Positions 23,801 to 36,939 of a stretch of 64,000 nucleotides of DNA are shown in pieces. The translations under genes and the position numbers were made by a program. This stretch comes from Piper betle (lineage: Eukaryota > Streptophyta > Magnoliopsida > Piperales > Piperaceae), in NCBI GenBank assembly GCA_033002965.1, contig JAURVB010002055.1:1-64000 (forward strand), written 5' to 3'. Each line of letters begins with the position of its first letter. Position 1 is the stretch's first letter. The notes beneath the pieces were generated by a model. The model did no database searches, was not told the origin of the DNA, and saw only the letters and a program-made list of their open reading frames with translations.

Positions 23801-26800
23801 ATAAATACATGACAATAATAATACTCTAATCATAAAATAATAATATCATTATGTTATATACGTACATGGCTAAACACAAGTAAATATAGCATAAGCTTGT
23901 GTTAGTAAATATATAAATAAATAAGTACAAAATATTTCAATAAATTAATGAATAAACAATTAGTTAATATTGTTTAATCTTGAATAATAATAATAATAAT
24001 ATCATAGTTATCCAATACAAAATACATAATTAAATACAAATAAATGGTAGCATAGATGCATAGACAAATAAATACATAAATAAATACTAAATATTTATAC
24101 AATTTAGTAAACATAAATATAACTAATATTAATAATAACAAATAATCATGTAAACGTTCATCATATACGATAAACACATAAATAAAAATAAATAAATAAA
24201 AATAATAAATAAATAAATAAAAACACTCATAACATCAAAATATGCTCAATAAGGTGAATATGTATCTAAACTAATGTAGAGGTTCTCGAATTACTGAAAA
24301 TGGTCGAAATTGGCAAAAAATAGCTGAAAATGAGTTGAACTGAATCAAACCAAGTCAACCCAGGCGAGTCGACTGAGTTATGCTGAGTCAACTTTGCCGA
24401 GTCAAGCAACAGTACTGGGTCGGTTAGCTGACCACTGACATGGGCTCGGGCATGATCATGGGACTATTGGGCAGGTGAACAAGGTCGAGCAAATAGACAC
24501 GAACATAGACATGCAGAAACAAGCGTGGGTAACCAGGTTTGACTGGGCAGGCGGCGCCCATCATCAGAAAACGCCGATGGCTACGCGGCTAGGGTCGCCA
24601 CTAGTCAGGATCGACATAGGGCGTTGAGGCAGAGGTGCCAATGGTGACGATCGGGGGACTTCGGCCGCTAGCTAGTAGGAAAACTATCAAAACGGGGTGG
24701 AATTGCCGTCATGTGTGATGGCGATCGCGGCCATGGACATGGTCCAAAATGGTGGCTGCGAAAATCGGGTGTAAAAACTCCGTTGCCAGCGGCGACTGTA
24801 GCGGCGCCTATAAAACCCCGTGACTCAAGTCAAGGTTTTATACTCACGAGCTATTGGTCCATGTCAAGTCAATTTCAGAACACGTGCACTGAGCTGAGGC
24901 TGATCGTGTGTTATGAGCTATGTAATGATAACGTTAGTAACACAGCAGGAAAATGAGTTATCAGAGTTTATGACAGTGTGCCATATTTTTATTATTCCAT
25001 GCATTAGACTATAGAAATTAGAATTAGACCGTTTACCATGTTAAGATGTGTTAGATAGGATTTTTGGGTAGGTTGTTAGGTTTAGAACATGTTTTATTTA
25101 ATTGGTCATATTTAATTTTAAGGTATTTTATCATATTTATTTTTCATTTTTTTAGACTTTATTTATTATTATTGATTCGAGGCAGGAGCCAGAATTTTTA
25201 TTTGTAAAACTGCCCCCCGACTTACCTTCTTCTTCTCTCGGGGTTTCCTCCTCCCAACATAGCCCGCCCTTGTTTTCCATCCCTTGCTCTGCTGGCGACC
25301 GGCTGCGCTGCCGATGACCACCACCACCTTGGCAATCACCTCGCCGTTGACTCCGCCTCATCCCCTGCCCCTTCTTCCTTCATTCTCTTCCTCCTTTTCT
25401 CCCTATTTCCACCCACAGTCGCCCATCGCCGTTGCATTGCAAACGTCGTTGCTAGCCACCAACTCCGGCAAAGGCCTTTGGTGACCCTCCCTAGTCCTTC
25501 CCTCGTTCTTCCCGACCATTCGCGACGACATGCACGATGACCACGAGTAAGTCGAGGTCGCCGCTTGCATGCTTCGCCGCCAGCCAATCTCTCACCACCT
25601 CAGCCACACAGTACCTCCCCCTAGCCAGCCACAACCTTCCCTAGCCCTTCTCCCCTCTCCCTAGCTGACACCACCACCTAACCGCCCCTCACCCTAGTCG
25701 GCCAAAACCATTGTCACTGCCACCGACTGGCCGCCACCGCTGACCAGTGGCAACTCCGGCCACCGAGAGCCACTCCCCCTTACCGGTCTCATTCATGGGA
25801 CGGCAGCCACAACTGCCGTCTCCCTCCTCCCGTCACTGGCAACTGTAGACGCCTCCACCGCCGTCGCCACGTAATCACCGTAGTAATCACCTACTTAGGT
25901 ATAAGATTTAATTTTTATATGATTGATCATCATTAGCATATGCATCATTTTGGTAATATTCATAGATTTGATTGTGTGCTAATTTTAGGGTTTTGAGATT
26001 TATGTTGTTGTAATTATGAAAATAACTTGGTTAGTTAATTAAAAATATGTGCTTGTCAATATTGTTATTACTTAATGTTAGATAATTAGACTCATGAATT
26101 ATGCTTCTAGTTCTAATGATTAAATCATTATGAATGAGTATTAGTTGGATTATAAAAAAATTATGATCTTTATTTAGTTAATTGATATGTTTAAATTACA
26201 TATTAACAAATTTGTGATGTTGATAACATGATCACCTAAGAATATAGATTTATATGACATGATTATTAGGATTTGTTGGATTGATCAGGATATGCATGAT
26301 TGTCCTAGTGTTATTTGAATTATCTATCATGTCATTCATGCATCATATGGGTGTACATGGTCTTTAGAAATTAATCCTATTTGTGTAGGTTCAGTGTATG
26401 AGTTCGCTACATAAGCGCGATACCCCGTTTGGAGCTTCTACTAGGTCTGTTTAGGACTCGTACTTATTTGTCGATCTCGTCTATTGTTGCTTTGAATTGT
26501 ATGTTACAAAACATATTAAGTGGTGATTTATAACATAAGTCATTTTAACGAACTGATTTTTGGGATTAATAACCTTCGAAGATGAGATCCCTCGAGTCTG
26601 ATTTTGAAAATAAGATCCACTGCAAGTTGCCTTCAGGCCTAAAATATTAAATTCCTTCTCAGGCTTATATATAATTTTATCGAGTTTCTAGTGATGAGAC
26701 ATGGTGAAACCAACTCGCACGTATCATGAGCGGGTACACATACTAGTCATAACGGGCTCTGAATTAGTGAGAGGGTTATTTTATTCTTTAGGGATCTTGA

Positions 26801-27805
26801 CAACCCGCATTTTGAGTTCCTCACACCTGGAGAAACATGGGGTTTACAAGTATTATTTAGTACAATGTACGTCTGAACATGTGGTAAACAAGGTACTTAA
26901 GGAGACTGCCTGAGAGTACTCAACCTTCGTGCTCGAGGCCAGGAGAAATATGGAGGATCAGAGAGGGTTTAGGATATACTAGTAGTTTCGAGGGACTACA
27001 AGAAAGTGATAAAATGCAGAGAGAGGCTTCAAACTAGTCTGTAAAACCCGTGACTCGCGTCAGAGTTTTACATTAGTGAACAAGTCAGTTTCATGAACCA
27101 TGTGCTAAGTCGAGGTCAACCGTGAGTTATGAGCAATGAAGGTCAGGTGTACCTACATATATGATGATAACTTTAGAAAGATGGTGAGAATTGAGTTATC
27201 AGAATATATGAAAGTAGGCAGTATATTTGTTTTATGTATTTGATTGTAGAATTACTTTTAGGCTGAATGATGCATTGGGAAACATTATAGGGTAGTTTGG
27301 GTGGGCTGTTAGTTATAGAATATGTCATTGTGGTGTCATGGTGTGTAATATATTTTATGGGTTTTTTACATATTTTTTAAGGATTTATTATGAGTTTGTT
27401 ATTATTTATTTAACTCGAGTTGGAGTCGAGTCAAGTTTTATTTACGATATCGCCACCAAACTATTTCTTCCCCCCCCCCCCCCTCCCCCCTCCCTCATTA
27501 CACATCTCTTCTTCCCCCAAAACCCTCGCCACCTCCCCTGTGTTTGTCGCTATCGTTGTCGATTGACACTGCCAAGCACCTCTGCGCCGTCGCCGTGCCA
27601 CCCAGAGGATCCCCGCCCACCATCAAGCCTCCATGATGCCTGATTGCTGCGCCCTAGCACAACGTTCCCATTGCCAATCCCGCCACCAATGACCATCGCT
27701 GCTGCCATCTAGTTGCCGCCTCAACGTCGCCGATCCTTCCACGACCTTCCCCTACAGGAATGGAGCCTAGCACCACCCACAACGACCAGATCTCCACACC
27801 CCACC

Positions 27806-30439
27806 TGTAAAACCCACGATTCGAGTCAGGGTTTTATATTCAGAACCGGTCGGTTCGACCGTTATTTTTGAGTCGAGTTAGTTTCAGAACACGTGCACTG
27901 AGCCGACGCCAGTCGCGTGTATGAGCTATGAGGGTCATGCGTACCCAAGTATACGATGATGACGTCATGAACACAGTAGAAAAGAATGAGTTATCAGAGT
28001 ATATGAAGGCATGCAGCTTATATTTTTATTATTATTATATATATAGTGGATCGTAGAATTAGTGTTAGGCTGTTTATCGCGTTAGGATGCATTACGGGCA
28101 GTTTGGGTGGGTTGATAGTCTTAGAGCATATCATTATGATGTTTTAGTGTTTGTTTGATTTTATGGGATTTTTCCCGATTTTTATGGATTTTTTTTGGAT
28201 TTACTTCGAGTTAGTTATGATACTTGACTCGAGCTGGAGACGAGTCAAGTATTATTTACGAGTTTGCCACCCAACTAAGTTTTCACCCCGACCTTTTCTC
28301 CCCCACGCCCAAACCCTAACCGCCGCGCCGCCCTTGTTCGCGCGCCACCGCCGCCACGGCCGACGCTGCCTGGCCGCCGATCGACGCCGCCCAGCCCCAG
28401 CCACGGCGTCGCCCTGCCGCCCCGACCAGGCCCGGCCACGAGCTGGCCGCCGCGACACGAGGAAGCCGCGCCTTTGCGTCGTGCTTCCGTCGCCAATCGC
28501 GCCGCCGGGCACCGTCGCCACCGCGATCCAGCAGTCGCCTCGGCACCCTCGACCCCTCAGCCACCTTTCCCGACCGGAGCGGAGGCCATCGCCGGCCTGG
28601 CCGGCCGGATCTAGCGACCCATCGCCGCCGCTCCATCTTAGCCTTTCTCCGGCGAGCCACCGCCTCCATTGGCCACGCCGATGTCATAAATGCGTCGGGC
28701 TCACCGAGCCGGTTCCAATGGTACCCAACACGACCACTATCCGGCCAGGAATCACCTCCGGCAACTCTCGCCGGAAAACCGCCGGAAGCTGCTGGAAAAC
28801 CACCGGAACCCGCCGGAAAACCAGAATTTCTGGAATTTGTTGGAATTCACCTGATCTTCCGCGGAGCTCACCCAGTTGGACTCGATCGAACTTCGGATGC
28901 CGGTGAGCGCCGAATTCGAGGTTCGAGACGCGCAACGAAACCCTAGTCGTCGTCGATGGCCGACAACGCGAGGTATAATTAGCTCCGATTTGATTATTGA
29001 AATTGATTATTATTAGCACAGCATGCTAGGACTAATTATTGATGTGATTAATGCTTAATTACGAATGAAGTGAGAAGAGACATGACTTGATGAATAGTGC
29101 TTGAATGTAAGTGATCTAATGAAGTAGATCAGGTCAGAGCATGATAAGTGACCACGACATAAGTTACAGACACGTAATAAAATTAGTATGAATATGATGA
29201 GCTAGGATTAATTATTTTTATGATTTTCTGATTGTTATGTTGATGGATGCTTGGATTGTGATTGTGATGTTATTGAGTTTGATGCATCATTTAGTTAGCG
29301 GGCGTTAGTATTTAGTTTTGATGTGTAGGTACGGAGTAGGAGCTCGCCGCCTAGGCGCGATGACACGCTTGGAGCTTCTACCAGGTCCATTAAGACTTCT
29401 CTCTGATTTTTATGATCTTTTCTATTGTATGTTTGATTTATTGTCTGCAGGACGGGTTAAGTGGCGTTTTATCGGATCCCACTTAAACTCGGGCCATTTA
29501 ACCGAACATTTTTCAGATTAATAACCCCTCGAGGATGAGATCCCTCGAGGTTGATTTCGAAAACAAGATCCACCAAAAGTTGCCTTCGGGCCTATTATAT
29601 AACTCCCTACCCAAGCCTATATATATATATAGTTTTCGCGTTTCTGTGAGACGAGAGATGGAGAAATCGACTGCACGTACCATGCAGAGGATGCCGTGAC
29701 AGTCAAAGCGGGCTCTGGATTAGTGCCAGCGGACTGTTCCATTCCCGAGGGATCCTGACAACTCCGCGTTTGAGTTCCTCACACCCGGAGAACGTGGAGG
29801 TTTACGGGTACTGTTTAGTACAGCGCATGTCCGGACTTGTGGTTCAAAGGGTACTAAAGGCGACTGCCTGAGAGTACTCGGCCTTCGTGCTCAAGGCCAG
29901 GAGAAATATGGAGGTAAGGAGAGGGCTTAGGATAAAGTTTCATGAGAAGTACTGAAAAAGAAGTGCCAAGAGCAGCACAGTACCAGCAGCAGATCAGTAA
30001 GTTCGGGATGCTACCGGATCTGCAGCCCAGTGGCTCCTCAGTAGTGCCCTTCAGAGTGTTCACGTGGAGTATATGGTGTTTTCTTTCATATGAGAGTTTG
30101 CTCTCATAGCCAGCTTGTTATAGTTATTTTATTTTCCGGACCAGTAACACTTGTTACTGACGTGTTTTTATACTATATGTAGGTAATAATCACGAGTTGG
30201 AGGAGCCAGCTTGGACGGAGGAGCAATGAGGTCTTGTACACACACACATGTTAGATTTCTGAATGTTTAATATTGTGTTGTTATGTTATTATATTGTGAA
30301 TGATATGTTCAAATGCATGAGACATGATAGAATGTGAACATGATCAGAGATGCGCAGCGGAAGCGTGGTGGGTTGAAACCCCAGCTTCAGAATGAATTCA
30401 TAATATGTTAGATTTTGTGTGAATGAAATCATGGATGCA

Positions 30440-30492
<53 letters not shown>

Positions 30493-30771
30493 TTGACAGG
30501 GTGGGCCCATAATTACACTTTTAGGGGAGACCCTGTGTGTTTTATTTCAGAATTCTTATCGTAATTGTAATGATGTGAAATTTAGGTTGCACGTCATCCA
30601 TGTAGTATCATGTTAGGGTTTTATGCATTTATCCATGCATGACAAGTCGTATCTACATCTTAAGACGTCGAGATTAGATCAGCACGAGTTAGGTTCGAGT
30701 TAGCCGACCTAACCGGGGCCTGTAACATGCCGGTTCGGTTCACAAGCATGAACCGGATTTGGGGTGTTACA
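27806..30771 (+). repeat. LTR C, complete 2,966-bp solo LTR
   Basis: Best-preserved copy and family reference. Starts TGTAAAACCCACGATTCGAG and ends GGGGTGTTACA, with perfect target-site duplication CCACC at 27801-27805 and 30772-30776. Order: AT-rich start; GC island 28260-28970; AT-rich part with GGAGTAGGAGCTCGCCGCC (29334); AACCCCTCGAGGATGAGATC (29523); the GAGTTCCTCACACCCGGAGA block (29772); a GT/AT microsatellite (30440-30489); and GACAGGGTGGGCCCATAATT (30495). It lies in the GC island of LTR B at B position 766. Confidence 0.95.
30440..30489. repeat. (GT)n(AT)n compound microsatellite in LTR C
   Basis: About 10 GT units followed by about 14 AT units. Confidence 0.95.
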
Positions 30772-33225
30772 CCACCACCAATAGCCTTGTTTTGCCATTT
30801 TTTGGCGAGCCGCCGCCTTTGCCGACCACATCAATGTCGTAGACCCGTCGATCTCGCTAAGACAGTGCCAACAGTACCCCATACCACCACTATCCCGCCA
30901 GTAGCCACCATCAGCAACTGTCACCGAAAAACTGGCCGAAAGTGGCCGAAAAACCATCGAAACCCGCCTGAAAACCGGATTTGCTAGAATTCGTCGGATC
31001 TTCCGCCGAACTCATCCAGTCGAACCTGATCGAACTTCGGGCACCGCCGAGCGCCGATTTCGTGCTCTGAGACGAGCAACTAAACCCTAGCCATCGCCGA
31101 TTGTTGATGACGGGAGGTATAATTACCTCTGATTTAATTATTTAAAATTGATAATTATTAGCACATTATGCTAGGATTGATTGTTTGATATGATGAATGC
31201 CTAATTGTGAATGAAGTGATGATGAAATCTGAGCCTGCTAATTGACCACAATGTAACTTAGAAAAACATAATGAAATTGGTATGAATAGGATTAGTTAGA
31301 ATTATTTTTACAAAATGATTGTTGATTGTTTGATGGATGTTGATTGTGTTGTGAGTGTGATGTCATGATGAGTTTGATGCATCATTCAATTAGTGGGCAT
31401 TAGCTTCTAGATTTGATGTGTATGTACGGAGTAGGAGCTTGCCGCATAGGCGCCCAGTCACGATTGGAGCTTCTATTAGGTTCATTTAGGAGTGGCTATC
31501 AATTTATTGTCTCATTCTATCGTGTTTTGTTTATAACAAGAAAGAGGATGTGTCGAGTGGTGGATTTATCGTATCCCACTCCACATAGGCCATTTAGCCG
31601 ATTGTATTTTCCAGATTAATAACCCTTGAGGATGAGATCCCTTGAGTATGTTTTCAAAACTTAAATCTAGCTCACGATGCCTTCAAGTCTATTTTACTAA
31701 ATTCCCTACTCAAGCCTATGTATAAGTAGTTTTCGGGTTTTCAGTGAGATATGTGACAAGGGAAACCGACGGCCCGTCTTGAGATAGGGCGTGTGTTTGT
31801 CAAAGCGGGCTCTGGAACTAGTGAGCATCCACTCTATTCCCAAGGGATCCTAATAACTCCACCTTTGAGTTCTTCCAACCCAAAAAGTGTGGAGGTTTAC
31901 GGGTATTATTGTGTAGCGCATGTCTAGACTTGTGGTGTAAAAGGGTACTGAAGGCTCATGCCTAAGAATACTTGGTCTCAATACTCAGGACCAGGAGTAA
32001 TACGGAGGATGTAGAGGGTTGAGACGAAAGAAAAGAAAGAGAATAAATTTCCTACTCAAAGGGATAGTTTAAATGGCCAAGGAAAGAGAATGATATGGAA
32101 AGGGGATGTCGCCGCCCGAGGTCGACGGCTCCCATTACTGCCCTTGGGAGAATTCTTGAGGAAGAGTATATAAGATTTTTATTCAACTGGAGGGTTAGCT
32201 CTTATGTATCAGATTGATATTAGTTATTTTTGGACTGGTAACGTTCATTACTGACGTCTTTTTATTATATATGTAGTTGAGAACTGCATGGAATGAGCGT
32301 TGTTGGGACTGCAGAGGTGCAGCACTAAATCGCGCACACATGTACCTTTCGAAAGTGATTGGTGATGTATTGAATTATGTAGATAATGAATTTGAATGAT
32401 ATTCTGTAAACTGCTGTAAATATGCATTCGAATGAAAATGGAAAGTGAGAATGAAGAGGGTGAGCTACTGAGCGAGGATAACTAGAATGTGAAAAACATG
32501 TCATGTTTGGATTGTGTTTTCGATATTTATTGCTATAAATATATATTGTTGTCGTTGACAGGGTGGCCCCTATTGCACTTTTAGGAGAGGTTCTATCCGT
32601 TTTGTTTTTCAAAATACATATTTATTTTGAACTTTTCGATTGTTTGTATGTTTGTTTGCATATCATGACATGTATGTTGGACAACGTTAGAACCCAAGCA
32701 TCACATCCATGTTTTACATGCTACATCATCATCTTCAGACACCGAGGGTAGATCCGGGTTGACTTAATAAAATCAAGTAGATTAGCGAACGATTTGGTTG
32801 TCGGTAACATTTCTAGGTTGGTTCATGGGTGAACTGAAACGGGGTGTTACACAATCAGTTCAAGATGCCATCCAAACTATAGCTCGATGGCTCCTTAGTA
32901 GTTACCCTTATGAGAGTTCTGGTGAAGTATATGCATGTTTTCTCTTCATGAGAGTTAGCTCTTATAGACAGTTTAATATTAGTTATTTTTTTCTAGATTA
33001 ATAACAACTGTTGCCGACAGGTTTCTATTATATATGTAGGTGCGCATCAGACACAACAGGATATGCCCGACTTGACGGATGAACAGTGACATCCTAGTAC
33101 ACACACATGCCTAGTGATAGGACGCTTATTTGTGATGTTGGTGAATATGTAGGACTTTTGATAAATATATTGATGATGTTTAGTGAATGGTTCACTTATT
33201 TTGTGAATGAAGTTGAAAATCTTGA

Positions 33226-34320
33226 TGTAACACCTCGTTTCGACTCACCCGTGAACCGACCCAGAAAATGTCACCGGCGACCGAACTGTTCGCTAATCTA
33301 CTAGATTCGGTTAAGCCGACCTGGATCTACTCTCAGCATCTCAAGATGGAGATGCAGATATGAAATGCATGAATGGGAACAATTGGATTCTAACGGAGTC
33401 CTACATGCATGCCATGACGTGCAAGCAAAGACAAGACAAAACAATAAATGAGAAACCAAAAGAAAATATATACTACTACGAAAAAACGGACAAAGTTTCC
33501 CCTAAAAGTACAATAGGGGCCAACCTGTCCACAACAAGGGTATGTAAATATTTTATCAAAATACGATAAAACATAACAATCTACCATGACATTCAATCAC
33601 CATCTCATTCATTTTCACCTGAGCCGAGTCTGAACTCCAAGGCTCCCTGCTCATTCACATCTATCCGTTCATTTCATAACAGGCAATTCATCAAGACAAA
33701 AACATTCTAACAATCATTCACACAGCATTAAACAACCATCATTATACATTACACGCGGCAGGTACATGTGTGCGCGGTTCCGTGCTGCTCCTCCGCAGTC
33801 CCGACACCTTTCATCGCTCGCATTCCTCACCTACATATATATAGAAAAACTGTCAATAACGAGCGTTACCGGCTCGGAAAATAACTAATATCAATCTGGC
33901 ACAGGAGAGCAAACTCTCCTGTTGAATCAAAACCATATACTTCCTCAAGAACTCTCATCAGGGCACATACGGGAGCCATCGCTATCGGGCCATTTCTCTA
34001 TCGCTTCTCGCATCAAATCTCATTCCTTTTCGCCCTCTGCACCTTCCATATTACTCCTGGCCTTGAGCACGAAGGCCGAGCACTCTCAGGCAGTCGCCTT
34101 TAGTGCCCTTTGAACTACAAGTCTAGACATGCGCTGCATTGCAGTACCCATAAACCTCCACACTTCTCCGGGTTTGAGGAACTCAAAGGTGGAGTTGTCC
34201 GGATCCTTCGGGAACGAAGTGGGTTCTCCCCAGCTCCAGAGCCCGCTCTTCCAAGCACACGCCCTATCTGAAGGCGTGGCCGTCAGTAACCCTCATTCCA
34301 TCTCTCACCGAAAACGCGAA

Positions 34321-34351
<31 letters not shown>

Positions 34352-36127
34352 GGCCTGGGTTGGGATTTATACAATAGGGCCGAAGGCATCGTGAGCTAGA
34401 TCTGAAGTTCGAAAACAAACTCGAGGGATCTCATCCTCGAGGGTTATTAATCCAAAAAGAACCGTTGGCTAAATGGCCCGAGTTAAGTGGGATCCGATAA
34501 AATGCTACTTAACTCGTCCTGCACATGATAAATCAAATACACAATAGAATAGCGTAAAAATAGAGAACGAGTCCTAAACGGACCTGGTAGAAGCTCCAAA
34601 CGGGTCCATGCGCCTAGGCGGCGAGCTCCTACACCGTACCTACACAGTCAAGCTAAAAACTAACGCCCGCATGATGAATCACACATCCTATAGCATGCAC
34701 ACACAATCAACACAATCACGCATCAATCAACACACATCAACCTATATCAATTCTAGCAAGTCTACTTAAGCTAGTTTGCATTAGATCATGATCATCACCT
34801 AGTTACCCTAATTAGTTTCTTAGCCTCCATTTTTAACACTACTCAATCAAACAAATTTCATATTTTATCCTTAATCAAATCTACATTTATATATATTATT
34901 ATAACACACAATTCACCAATCCTAGCATGCAATTCTAATAATCAATACTTTCAAATAATTAAGTTAAAATAAATTATTCATCGCGTCGTCGAAAATCGGC
35001 GACGGCTAGGGTTTCCGTTTCGTGGCTCGAAACTCGAATTCGGCACCTAGCGGCGTCCGAAGTCCGATCAGATTGGACTGGGTGTTCGGCGGATGATCCG
35101 GCGAATTTCCCACGAATCCAATTTTCCGACGGTTCCGGCCGTTTTCCAGTGAGTGTCGGCGATTTTTCGGTGGTTTTCTGGCGGTTTTCCGGCGATGATT
35201 CGGGATGGGGCAATCAGGGGGTCTATCGGCACCAGCTCGACGAGCTTGGTCCGATGGTGGTGTCAAACAATGTAGCCAAGGCGGCGATGGCTATCGGCGG
35301 CGGTGTCGAAAATGGGTGGCGGCGGCGGCGTGCTCCGATTGGGGCTGCGGCCGGCCTTGACGGCGCTCGGGATGGTGGGGGAAACGTTGGCGACGGCGAG
35401 AGGGTGAGACTGGTGGTCACAACGGCGGTGACGGCGACGGCGATCGAACGGCGGCAGAATCTGGCCCGGAGTGGTGACAGCCTAGGCGGCTTCGTGGCAT
35501 CGCGGCGGCACGCCGGCAGGCGATCGGTGGCCGGGGTCGGTCGGGGCGGCACGGCGACGGCGCGGCAAGGCGGAGCGGCGTCGATTGACGGCAGTGCGGT
35601 GTCGACGGCGGCGGCAGCACACAGTGGCGATACTAGGGTTTGGGTGAGGAAGTGTCGGGAGGAAGAAGAAATACTCCAGTGGCAATTTCTTAAATAAGTA
35701 TTGACTCGATTCTGACTCGAGTCAAAATAATAACTAGTACATAATAAATTCTAAATTTTTTTAGAAAAATATGGAAAAATCCCATAAAATAAAACAAACA
35801 CAACAACATCTAAATGGCATGCTCTATAACTAATAACCCACCCGAATATAATCCAACGCGTCCTAACGCGTTATTCGGCCTAAAACTGTTCTACGATCAA
35901 ATAAAAATAACAATCAATATTGTATACCTCCATATACTTGATAACCCATTTTTCATCATCTTTTAGACGTTATCATCGTACACTTGAGCATACAAGACCC
36001 TCATCGCTCATAACTCACAGCTGGCCTCAACTCAGCTCGCGATCCATGAAGCTGACTCGACTCGTACCGGCGGTTGAACCGACTGGTTCACTCCCGTAAA
36101 ACTCTGACTCGAGTCACGGGTTTTACA
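33226..36127 (-). repeat. LTR D, inverted 2,902-bp solo LTR inside LTR A
   Basis: Reads TGTAACACCTCG at its left end and CGGGTTTTACA at its right end, so it is inverted. Perfect target-site duplication CTTGA at 33221-33225 and 36128-36132. It has the same block order as LTR C in reverse, including a GC island at 34980-35690 and an AT microsatellite at 34324-34352. No internal genes. Confidence 0.95.
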
Positions 36128-36939
36128 CTTGAAGTTACCAAACTTCTGACTATATGAGAATGAGAATGGTAGGTGGATCAAGACCCAAGCAAGAACTATG
36201 ATAAAGACAGAATGTGATGTTATGGTATTCCTTATTTCTTCTCTTATATATATATTGTGCGATATAATAATGGACATGGTGGTTTCATTATTGCACTTTT
36301 AGGGAAAACTCTTGACAATTTATTTGCAAGATTTTTATTTATATTTAATCTATTGGTGTGTGATTTTTTTATATATCATATCATCCACGTAGCATCCTAC
36401 TAGGTTGTACGTTTCATAAATTCATTGTAGCATGTTTTTCATCTTATGACGCTTAGAGTAGGTCCCTTCCATTTAATTTTGAGTTGACCAAATTAATCAA
36501 ATGAAGAATCAGTTTGGTCCCTCATAACATTTCTAGTTCAGTTAATAGTAAACTAAATTTGGGGTATTATAGCGCCAGTGGTCATGAGTGGTATGGATAG
36601 AAAGCCTATCACGAGGCAGTCATGGGGGTGGGGGTGATGGTCCGGTGGCCGAAAAAGGGCCGGAGACACGCCAGCGGCAAGCCGAAGTGGTGGCGGCGCT
36701 AAAGGTGAATTGTTTTGACGTATTTGTTTGTTTTGAATATGATCGCATATCATAGCATTTATTTAGAACCACGATAGAGCCTAAACATCTCATCCATCCA
36801 CTGTATGTTTGTATTACCATCTTAAGACACTGAGGGTAGATCCAGGTTGGCTTAACCGAATTAAGTAGAATAGCGAACGGTTTGGTCGCTGGGAACATTT
36901 TGGGTTTGGTTTGCAAGTGAATCGAATTGGGATGTTACA

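Larger units (their letters stand above)
27040..32851 (+). repeat. LTR B, solo LTR inside A and split by C
   Basis: Starts TGTAAAACCCGTGACTCG and ends GGGGTGTTACA. Segments 27040-27805 and 30777-32851 sum to 2,841 bp. Flanks TAGTC and CAATC are only a partial target-site match (two transitions), so the duplication is probable, not certain. Host LTR A resumes at 32852 with its CAGTTCAAGATGCC...GATGGCTCC block. A C-run at 27470-27482 starts its GC island. Confidence 0.85.
24809..36571 (+). repeat. LTR A, solo LTR split by LTRs B and D
   Basis: Starts TATAAAACCCCGTGACTC (decayed TGTAAAACCCG) and ends GGGGTATTATA (decayed GGGGTGTTACA). Perfect target-site duplication GCGCC at 24804-24808 and 36572-36576. 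Three segments (24809-27039, 32852-33225, 36133-36571) sum to about 3,044 bp, matching the intact copies. There is no gag-pol between the ends except other LTRs, so this is a solo LTR. Confidence 0.9.
22453..36712 (-). repeat. LTR E, inverted copy inserted in LTR F and split by LTR A
   Basis: Begins TGTAACACCCCAATTTTGG, the reverse complement of the family 3' end, inside the GC island of LTR F. It then follows the family order in reverse: the CCTTTGAAACCACAAGTC block (23070), the AATAGGCCTGGGAAGGG block (23293), the TCGAGGG...TTATTAATC block (~23365-23398), a long AAATAAATA-rich part (23690-24230) and a GC-rich island. LTR A interrupts the island at 24809-36571. The remainder (36577 to about 36712) ends abruptly without the GGGTTTTACA terminus, so about 400 bp are deleted. 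Confidence 0.72.
16400..36939 (+). mobile_element. Decayed Ty3/gypsy retrotransposon carrying nested insertions
   Basis: 5'-truncated element with many stops and frameshifts. In order: gag (DEARIWWDLVMGS near 16560), a broken zinc knuckle (~16640-16740), aspartic protease (FDSGYTHSVIS at ~17642), reverse transcriptase (18100-18740, with FVDDIIVYS at ~18662), RNase H (19030-19440, [15 protein letters not shown] and LIDHQSLNYIF), integrase zinc-binding and core (split, 19640-19706 and 20825-21020), and the C-terminal KHDVFHVSLLKAY region (21360). A polypurine tract (AAGGAGGGAAGGT, ~21680) leads into a 3' LTR at about 21693. The element is hit by a TRIM (16853), a 1.1-kb solo LTR (19707) and the nested LTR stack (22453 onward). 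Its right end is GGGATGTTACA at 36939, abutting a copia remnant. Gene order RT-RNaseH-IN defines Ty3/gypsy; the exact lineage is not determined. Confidence 0.85.
21693..36939 (+). repeat. 3' LTR of the gypsy element (LTR F), outermost of the nest
   Basis: Starts after the polypurine tract as TCTAAATCC...AGTCAGAGTTTTACA, a mutated version of the TGTAAAACCC...GAGTCAGAGTTTTACA start of the other copies. Left part 21693-22452 (760 bp) ends in a GC-rich island. The right end, about 36715-36939, matches the last ~220 bp of the family and ends GGGATGTTACA. The middle ~2 kb is missing, apparently lost in a deletion that also removed the end of LTR E. Confidence 0.75.

Noticed and set aside
23690..24235. 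AAATAAATA-rich tract considered as a scaffold attachment or origin-like region
   Set aside because: It lies inside LTR E and matches an AT-rich part of that LTR family; no independent evidence.
28151..28906. 251-codon plus-strand ORF and overlapping minus ORFs in LTR C
   Set aside because: Low-complexity Pro/Arg/Ala composition from a GC-rich island, open on several frames, starting in the AT-rich LTR part with no domain; not a supported protein gene.
35149..35697. 182-codon Gly/Arg-rich ORF
   Set aside because: It is the GC island of inverted LTR D; the reading frame is a composition effect.
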